Shown here in pieces: positions 59,079 to 64,000 of a stretch of DNA of 64,000 nucleotides (its first letter is position 1; the number at the start of each line of letters is the position of its first letter). The notes under the pieces are model-generated. The model was not told where the DNA came from. It made no database searches and worked only from the letters and a program-made list of their open reading frames with translations. Made by a program: the position numbers and the translations under genes. Source of the DNA: Variovorax sp. UMC13 (GTDB lineage: Bacteria; Pseudomonadota; Gammaproteobacteria; Burkholderiales; Burkholderiaceae_C); NCBI RefSeq assembly GCF_014170375.1, contig NZ_LZZW01000024.1, positions 237,947 to 301,946 of the forward strand. Reading direction: 5' to 3'.

Positions 59079-60311
59079 TCAGGGACGCTTCATCTGGCAC
59101 GAGGTCGGGGTGCTGGCCACGTAGGGCTCGTAGTACTTGACCGGGGCCAGCGTGTAGCCGGTGTTCTCGGCGTCGTAGGGGTACTTCGCGCTCTTCTTCT
59201 CCCAGCGCGTGATGTAGAGCCCCTGCTGCAGCTGGTGATCGGACTTGCGCATCTCGATCTCGCCGTTGAAGCTCTTGAGCTTCATGCCTTCCAGCGCCGC
59301 CGCGACCTTGACCGGATCGGTCGACTTGGTCTGCGCGAAGGCGTTGTCCAGCAGCGAGAACACATGGTGGATCGAGGTCTGGACCATGTCGTCGTTGAGC
59401 TTCTTCTTGTAGCCGTCAATGCTCTTCTGCATGTCGCCGCCCATGTTGTAGTGGGCGTAGCTGACGGTGTAGACCTTGCTGTCGGAGGCCGCACCCATGG
59501 CGGTCGGCGCACCCGCGCCGTAGGCGTAGTAGGTGTAGAACTTGACGTTGCTCAGGCCCGCGTCGTTGGCCGCCTTGATCAGCAGCGACAGGTCGGAGCC
59601 CCAGTTGCCGGTGATCACGGTGTCGGCGCCCGACTGCTTGATCTTGGCGATGTAGGGCGCGAAGTCGCGCACCTGGGCCAGCGGGTGCAGGTCGTCGCCG
59701 ACGATCTGGACATCGGGGCGCTTGGCCTTGAGGTTGTCCTTCGCGTACTTGGAGACCTGCTGGCCGTGCGCGTAGTTCTGGTTGATCAGGTAGACCTTCT
59801 TGATGTCGGCCTGGTCCTTCATGAAGGTGGTCAGGGCTTCCATCTTCATGGACGTGTCGGCGTCGACGCGGAAGTGCCAGTAGCTGCACTTGGCGTTGGT
59901 CAGGTCGGGGTCGACCGCCGCGTAGTTCATGTAGAGCATTTCCTTGCCCGGATTGCGCGCGTTGTTCTTCTCGATCGCATCCATGATCGCCAGTGCCGGA
60001 CCCGAGCCGTTGCCCTGCATCACGTAGCGGGCGCCCTGGTCCATGGCCGAGCGCAGCGCGCTGGTGGTTTCCTGGGGGCTCAGCTTGTTGTCGATGGCGA
60101 CGATCTCGAACTTCACGCCCGAGAGGTTCTTCCTGTTGAACTCCTCGGCGAAGTACTGCGTGGTCTTGAGCTGGTTGGTGCCCACGGCGGCCATCAGGCC
60201 GGACAGCGGGTCGAGCCAGGCGATCTTGACCGTCTCGCCCTTCTGGGCGAATGCGCCTGCGGCGGCGGATACGAGAACGACGGCTGCGACGGCCTGCAAC
60301 GGGAACTTCAT
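59079..60311 (-). CDS. Branched-chain amino-acid-type ABC periplasmic binding protein, copy 2
   Basis: 410 residues, tandem paralogue of copy 1 with the same signal peptide layout, core and end (SCQMKRP). The N-terminal two thirds are almost the same; a block from about residue 252 (FYTYYAYGAGAPTAMGAA) to 330 (HVFSLLDNAFAQ) is clearly different, which in this fold lies near the ligand-cleft lobe. Both probably feed the same LivHMGF channel with different ligand preference. The upstream gap holds the shared palindrome. Confidence 0.92.
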   Translation of the reverse strand: MKFPLQAVAAVVLVSAAAGAFAQKGETVKIAWLDPLSGLMAAVGTNQLKTTQYFAEEFNRKNLSGVKFEIVAIDNKLSPQETTSALRSAMDQGARYVMQGNGSGPALAIMDAIEKNNARNPGKEMLYMNYAAVDPDLTNAKCSYWHFRVDADTSMKMEALTTFMKDQADIKKVYLINQNYAHGQQVSKYAKDNLKAKRPDVQIVGDDLHPLAQVRDFAPYIAKIKQSGADTVITGNWGSDLSLLIKAANDAGLSNVKFYTYYAYGAGAPTAMGAASDSKVYTVSYAHYNMGGDMQKSIDGYKKKLNDDMVQTSIHHVFSLLDNAFAQTKSTDPVKVAAALEGMKLKSFNGEIEMRKSDHQLQQGLYITRWEKKSAKYPYDAENTGYTLAPVKYYEPYVASTPTSCQMKRP

Positions 60312-60403
60312 GACTTCTTTGTCTCCTGCGATGGAATGGAACGGAAAAGAGTCGCGGGCAAGGGTTCAGGCCACTGCCCGCGCGGGGCCGGTGGCACGGC
60401 CGA

Positions 60404-60419
60404 CCTACCCTGCGGTAGG
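60404..60419. promoter_or_regulatory. CCTACC-N4-GGTAGG palindrome upstream of binding-protein copy 2
   Basis: CCTACCCTGCGGTAGG with perfect six-base arms, about 93 bases before the ATG at 60311 and just after the stop of the acyl-CoA ligase gene. Partner of the site at 59045-59060. Confidence 0.5.
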
Positions 60420-60439
60420 AAAGCCGCGCCGCCAGGGTT

Positions 60440-62083
60440 TCAGAGGCCGGGCAGCTTGTAGCCCTTGAGCTGCTCGCGCAGCTTGGTCTTCAGGATCTTG
60501 CCGGTGGCGCCGATCGGGATCGCCTCGACGAAGATCACGTCGTCGGGGATCTGCCACTTGGCGGTCTTGCCTTCGTAGAACTTGATCAGTTCCTCGCGCG
60601 TGACCTCGGCGCCCGGGCGCTTGACCACCGCCACCACCGGGCGCTCGTCCCACTTGGGATGGAACACGCCGATGCAGGCCGCCATGGCGATCGCCGGATG
60701 CGCGACCGCGATGTTCTCGATGTCGATGGAACTGATCCATTCGCCGCCGGACTTGATCACGTCCTTGCTGCGGTCGGTGATCTGCAGGAAGCCGTCGGCG
60801 TCGATGGTCGCCACGTCGCCCGTGGGGAACCAGCCGCGGCCCTGCGCGTCGGGCACCAGCGGGTCGCCGCCCTCGGCCTTGAAGTACTCCTTGACGATCC
60901 ACGGGCCCTTGACCAGCAGGTCGCCGTAGGCCTTGCCGTCCCAGGGCAGTTCCTTGCCGTCGCTGTCGACGATCTTCATGTCGACGCCGAAGATCGCGCG
61001 GCCCTGCTTGAGGCGGATCGCGTCCTGGGCCTCGGCCGACATCTCCAGGTGCTTGTTCTTGAGCGTGCAGAGCGTGCCCAGCGGGCTCATCTCGGTCATG
61101 CCCCAGGCGTGCAGCACCTCGACGCCGTAGTCCTGCTGGAAGGCATGGATCATGGCCGGCGGGCAGGCCGAGCCGCCGATCACCGTGCGCTTGAGCGTCG
61201 AGAAGCGCAGGCCCGCGGGCTTCATGTGCGTGAGCAGCATCTGCCAGACGGTGGGCACGCCGGCGGCGTAGGTGACCTTCTCGGCCTCGATCAGTTCATA
61301 GACCGACTTGCCGTCGAGCGCCGGGCCGGGGAAGACCACCTTGGCGCCGGTCAGCGCGGCCGAATACGGGATGCCCCAGGCGTTGACGTGGAACATCGGC
61401 ACCACCGGCAGCACCGAATCGCGCGCCGACAGGCCCATGACGTCGGGCAAGGCGGCCGCGTAGGCATGCAGGATGGTCGAGCGATGGCTGTAGAGCGCGG
61501 CCTTGGGGTTGCCCGTGGTGCCGCTGGTGTAGCACATGCTCGAGGCCGAGTTCTCGTCGAAGCTGGGCCAGGCGTAGTCGGTGGACTGGCCGCCGATCCA
61601 GGCCTCGTAGCTCACCAGGCCGGGGATGCCGCTGTCGGCCGGCAGCTTGTCGGCGTCGCACAGCGCGATCCACTTCTTCACCGTGGCGCACTTGGCATGC
61701 ACCGCCTGCACCAGCGGCAGGAAGCTCAGGTCGAAGCACAGGATCTGGTCTTCGGCGTGGTTGGCGATCCAGGCGATCTGCTCGGGGTGCAGGCGCGGGT
61801 TGATGGTGTGCAGCACGCGGCCCGAACCCGAAACCCCGTAGTAGAGCTCCAGGTGGCGGTAGCCGTTCCAGGCCAAGGTGGCGACACGGTCGCTGAACAG
61901 CAGGTTCTCGCTGTCCAGCGCGTTCGCCACCTGGCGCGAACGCCGGGCCACGTCGGCCCAGCTGTAGCGGTGGATGTCGCCTTCGACCCGCCGCGACACG
62001 ATTTCGCCGTCGCCGTGGTGACGTTCGGCGAATTCGATCAGGGACGAAATCAACAACGGTTGGTCTTGCATCAAACCCAGCAT
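60440..62083 (-). CDS. Long-chain-fatty-acid/alkylthiopropionate-type CoA ligase
   Basis: 547 residues, ANL superfamily: P-loop YTSGTTGNPKAALYSH near 188, VPMFHVNAWGIPYSAAL near 226, the AMP site YGVEVLHAWGMTEMSPLG near 328, GWFPTGDVATIDADGFLQITDR near 436, and the C-terminal catalytic Lys region GATGKILKTKLREQ near 524. It activates a carboxylic acid with ATP and CoA. Best fits the FadD/DmdB-like medium-long-chain group. ATG 62083 has AGGAG eight bases before it. It sits upstream of the liv binding proteins on the same strand. Confidence 0.92.
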   Translation of the reverse strand: MLGLMQDQPLLISSLIEFAERHHGDGEIVSRRVEGDIHRYSWADVARRSRQVANALDSENLLFSDRVATLAWNGYRHLELYYGVSGSGRVLHTINPRLHPEQIAWIANHAEDQILCFDLSFLPLVQAVHAKCATVKKWIALCDADKLPADSGIPGLVSYEAWIGGQSTDYAWPSFDENSASSMCYTSGTTGNPKAALYSHRSTILHAYAAALPDVMGLSARDSVLPVVPMFHVNAWGIPYSAALTGAKVVFPGPALDGKSVYELIEAEKVTYAAGVPTVWQMLLTHMKPAGLRFSTLKRTVIGGSACPPAMIHAFQQDYGVEVLHAWGMTEMSPLGTLCTLKNKHLEMSAEAQDAIRLKQGRAIFGVDMKIVDSDGKELPWDGKAYGDLLVKGPWIVKEYFKAEGGDPLVPDAQGRGWFPTGDVATIDADGFLQITDRSKDVIKSGGEWISSIDIENIAVAHPAIAMAACIGVFHPKWDERPVVAVVKRPGAEVTREELIKFYEGKTAKWQIPDDVIFVEAIPIGATGKILKTKLREQLKGYKLPGL

Positions 62084-62187
62084 CTACAAACTCCTGTGTG
62101 AAATAACTTTGAAAAGCTTACCGACCGCAGATTCACGCAAGCTTTCGAAGCTTCCACAATGACACAAACCCGCACTGCACGGCACGC

Positions 62188-63840
62188 TCAATTCGGTGCG
62201 GCAGCCACTGGCGTGATCTTCGCGTCCGACAGCGTGGCGTCGAGCCGCAGCTGCGCCGGCCACGGCGCCCAGTTCGCGCCCAGCGCCAGCGTGTTCGGAT
62301 CGCCGTTGCGCATGAAGGCGCCGACGCTGGCCATGACCGCGTTCGACAGCGCGATCCGCCCGGGCTTGTTGGCCTGGCTGAACTCGGCGTTGGTGAGCAG
62401 GGCCGGGCCGAAATTGCCGAACACGAAGGCCAGGTCGAAGGCATGGGCCGCGCCGTAGACGTCGTTCCAGGGCGCCGGGGCCTTGTCCCAGTCGAAGCGG
62501 TAGTGCCAGATGTTCGACTGGTGCTTCTGCATCGCGCCCAGCAGGTTGTCGCGGTTGGCCTCGAACAGGCTGCGCGTGATCAGGCCGGTGGCCGCGTTGT
62601 AACCCGTCCCCGGCTTGTCTACCGGCAGGTAGGAAGGGTCGATGATGTCTTCCACGGTGAGCGTGGGCGCCGCATCGGGGTTGTAGTCGAACATCATCTT
62701 GAAGCGCTTGGCATCGTCGACGATCCAGCCCGCCTTGAAGCCCGGGATGCCGAGCGAACCGAGCAGGCCCGCGAACAGCTTGCCTTCGTCGCGCGTGTTG
62801 CCCGTCAGGGCCGGCACCTGGATGTAGTTGCCGGCGTTGATGGCGCCGATCGGATCGACCGGGATCACCTGGCCGTCGGGAATCGGGTTGGCGCTGTTCA
62901 GGCCCGCGGCCTGGACCACGCGCAGCAGCGCCTTGCCATCCTGGGCGCGCAGGTAGTCCGCCACCTGGGCGGCGGTGCGTGTCGCGAGGTAGGTGCGCGC
63001 GGCCGCGGCGTCGACCGCGGTGCCGTCGGCGACCAGCAGCTTCTCGAGCAGGGTCTCGCCCTGCTTCGTCGAGGCCGGCGTCAGCGTGGGCAGCGTGCCG
63101 GCCGGCAGGTTGCTCGCCAGCGAGATCCCGCCGCTCATCTCGAAGACCTTGTGGAACAGCCCCTTGGCCATCGGCGAGGTCATGAGCGCCAGCAGGTTGG
63201 TGGCGCCCGCGGATTCGCCCGACAGCGTGACGTTGCCCGCATCGCCGCCGAAGGCCGCGGCGTTGGCCTGGATGTAGCGCAGCGCCGCCAGGATGTCGAG
63301 CAGCGCGAAGTTGCCCGAATCGTCGCCCGCCGTGCCGCCGGGGCGCAGCTGCGGCACGTTCAGGAAGCCCAGCAGGCCGAGCCGGTAGTTGGTGGTGATC
63401 ACCACCGCATTGGCGGCCTTGGCCAGCGCGGCGCCGTCGTAGAGCGGGTCAGCCGTGTAACCCGAGATGTTGCTGCCGCCGTGCACGAACAGCAGCACCG
63501 GCAGCTTCTGGTCGGTGGTGGCCGGGCGCCAGACGTTGACGTAGAGACAGTCCTCGCTGCCCACCGGCTGGCCCAGCGTGGCGCCGATGGTGGCGTCGTA
63601 GGTGTTGTTCTCGCCCGGGCCGAACAGGCGGCCGAGCTGCAGGCAGGCGTTGCCGAATTGGGCGGCCGGGCGGATGCCGCTCCAGGCCTCGGGCTCGACC
63701 GGCGCGCGCCAGCGCAGGGCGCCGACCGGCGGCTTGGCGAAGGGCACGCCCTTCCAGGACCAGGTTCCGGTGCGGGCGCTGTCGTCCACGCCCTCGATCT
63801 TGCCGGCCGTGGTCTGGCGCACCATGGGGCCGTCGACCAC
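62188..63840 (-). CDS. Carboxylesterase/lipase (type B), N terminus affected by an inverted repeat
   Basis: 550 residues, para-nitrobenzyl-esterase type: oxyanion HGGSN near 125, nucleophile GESAGATN near 212, and GAAHAFDLAFVFGNFGP near 466 with the catalytic His. Family members usually start with a signal peptide about 25-35 residues before the VRQTTAGKIEGV segment; here the frame instead runs upstream through APPVVDGPMVRQ into a reverse copy of its own coding sequence, with no normal start. The GTG at 63840 is only the first available start. The 5' end is therefore unreliable or truncated. Confidence 0.8.
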   Translation of the reverse strand: MVDGPMVRQTTAGKIEGVDDSARTGTWSWKGVPFAKPPVGALRWRAPVEPEAWSGIRPAAQFGNACLQLGRLFGPGENNTYDATIGATLGQPVGSEDCLYVNVWRPATTDQKLPVLLFVHGGSNISGYTADPLYDGAALAKAANAVVITTNYRLGLLGFLNVPQLRPGGTAGDDSGNFALLDILAALRYIQANAAAFGGDAGNVTLSGESAGATNLLALMTSPMAKGLFHKVFEMSGGISLASNLPAGTLPTLTPASTKQGETLLEKLLVADGTAVDAAAARTYLATRTAAQVADYLRAQDGKALLRVVQAAGLNSANPIPDGQVIPVDPIGAINAGNYIQVPALTGNTRDEGKLFAGLLGSLGIPGFKAGWIVDDAKRFKMMFDYNPDAAPTLTVEDIIDPSYLPVDKPGTGYNAATGLITRSLFEANRDNLLGAMQKHQSNIWHYRFDWDKAPAPWNDVYGAAHAFDLAFVFGNFGPALLTNAEFSQANKPGRIALSNAVMASVGAFMRNGDPNTLALGANWAPWPAQLRLDATLSDAKITPVAAAPN

Positions 63841-64000
63841 GGGAGGCGCCAGACCACGGCCGGCAAGATCGAGGGCGTGGACGACAGCGCCCGCACCGGA
63901 ACCTGGTCCTGGAAGGGCGTGCCCTTCGCCAAGCCGCCGGTCGGCGCCCTGCGCTGGCGCGCGCCGGTCGAGCCCGAGGCCTGGAGCGGCATCCGCCCGG
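63666..64000. repeat. Perfect 155-base inverted repeat running off the window edge
   Basis: Bases 63846-64000 are the exact reverse complement of 63666-63820 (no mismatch seen by reading both), separated by a 25-base spacer (63821-63845). Both arms encode the N-terminal part of the esterase (ETA-like KIEGVDDSARTGTWSWKGV), the right arm on the plus strand. The copy extends to the last base of the window, so its full length is unknown. Confidence 0.97.

Noticed and set aside
63846..64000. A second, plus-strand esterase gene starting in the right arm.
   Set aside because: The frame has no credible start or signal peptide before the copied part, and the arm ends with the window, so a separate gene cannot be supported.

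Overview
The window is about 64 kb of very GC-rich DNA with dense, mostly minus-strand operons, many 4-base start/stop overlaps (ATGA, GTGA) and dispersed GC-rich palindromes between genes. Together with the gene families present, this points to a betaproteobacterium of the Comamonadaceae, most likely Variovorax or a close relative. This taxonomic call is an inference from gene content and style. No rRNA, tRNA, phage, insertion sequence or CRISPR array was seen.

Layout. 0-6 kb: a cobalamin-uptake operon on the minus strand (promoter, cobalamin riboswitch, btuB, btuF, btuC, btuD), followed by an LLM-family flavin oxidoreductase that runs off the left edge. 6-14 kb: a fasciclin protein, a patatin-like phospholipase, tex, and a translationally coupled DUF4198-DUF3649-PepSY-DUF3325 set with a Fur-box-like palindrome upstream. 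14-20 kb: DUF2239 plus MATE efflux, a sulfatase-modifying-factor-like exported protein, a flavin aromatic monooxygenase and a ParE-type toxin-antitoxin pair. 20-27 kb: a pqiA-pqiA-pqiB-pqiC lipid-transport set with two MFS efflux pumps upstream. 27-34 kb: small exported proteins, ogt, an amino-acid-type binding protein with an RraA-family aldolase and a divergent FadR-type regulator, and a PAS-GGDEF-EAL protein.

34-44 kb is a minus-strand run of fatty-acid/acyl-CoA genes (two acyl-CoA dehydrogenases, two SDRs of which one is frameshifted, a thioesterase, an NADP-dependent oxidoreductase and a GST), with copies of a palindromic repeat in the gaps. 43-48 kb holds an AraC regulator divergent from SDR / styrene-monooxygenase-like oxygenase / flavin reductase / dienelactone-hydrolase fusion. 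This has the gene set of the iif/ind indole-to-anthranilate clusters. 48-53 kb is a beta-oxidation operon (multifunctional enzyme, then a PM20D1-like M20 peptidase, then a thiolase). 53-62 kb is a branched-chain-amino-acid-type ABC transporter (livF, G, M, H) with two tandem paralogous binding proteins and an acyl-CoA ligase. The last 2 kb is a carboxylesterase whose 5' end runs into a perfect 155-base inverted copy of itself that ends exactly at the window edge.

Points that most deserve a second look: the terminal inverted repeat (assembly fold-back or real), two probable single-base frameshifts (5' end of btuC; the SDR at 34.7-35.6 kb), the PM20D1-like peptidase inside a beta-oxidation operon, the indole-type cluster with tandem 20-bp AraC sites and a hydrolase/NTF2-like fusion enzyme, a shared palindrome upstream of both liv binding proteins, an Arg in place of the Walker A Lys in LivF, and a palindromic repeat family whose stems show compensatory changes.
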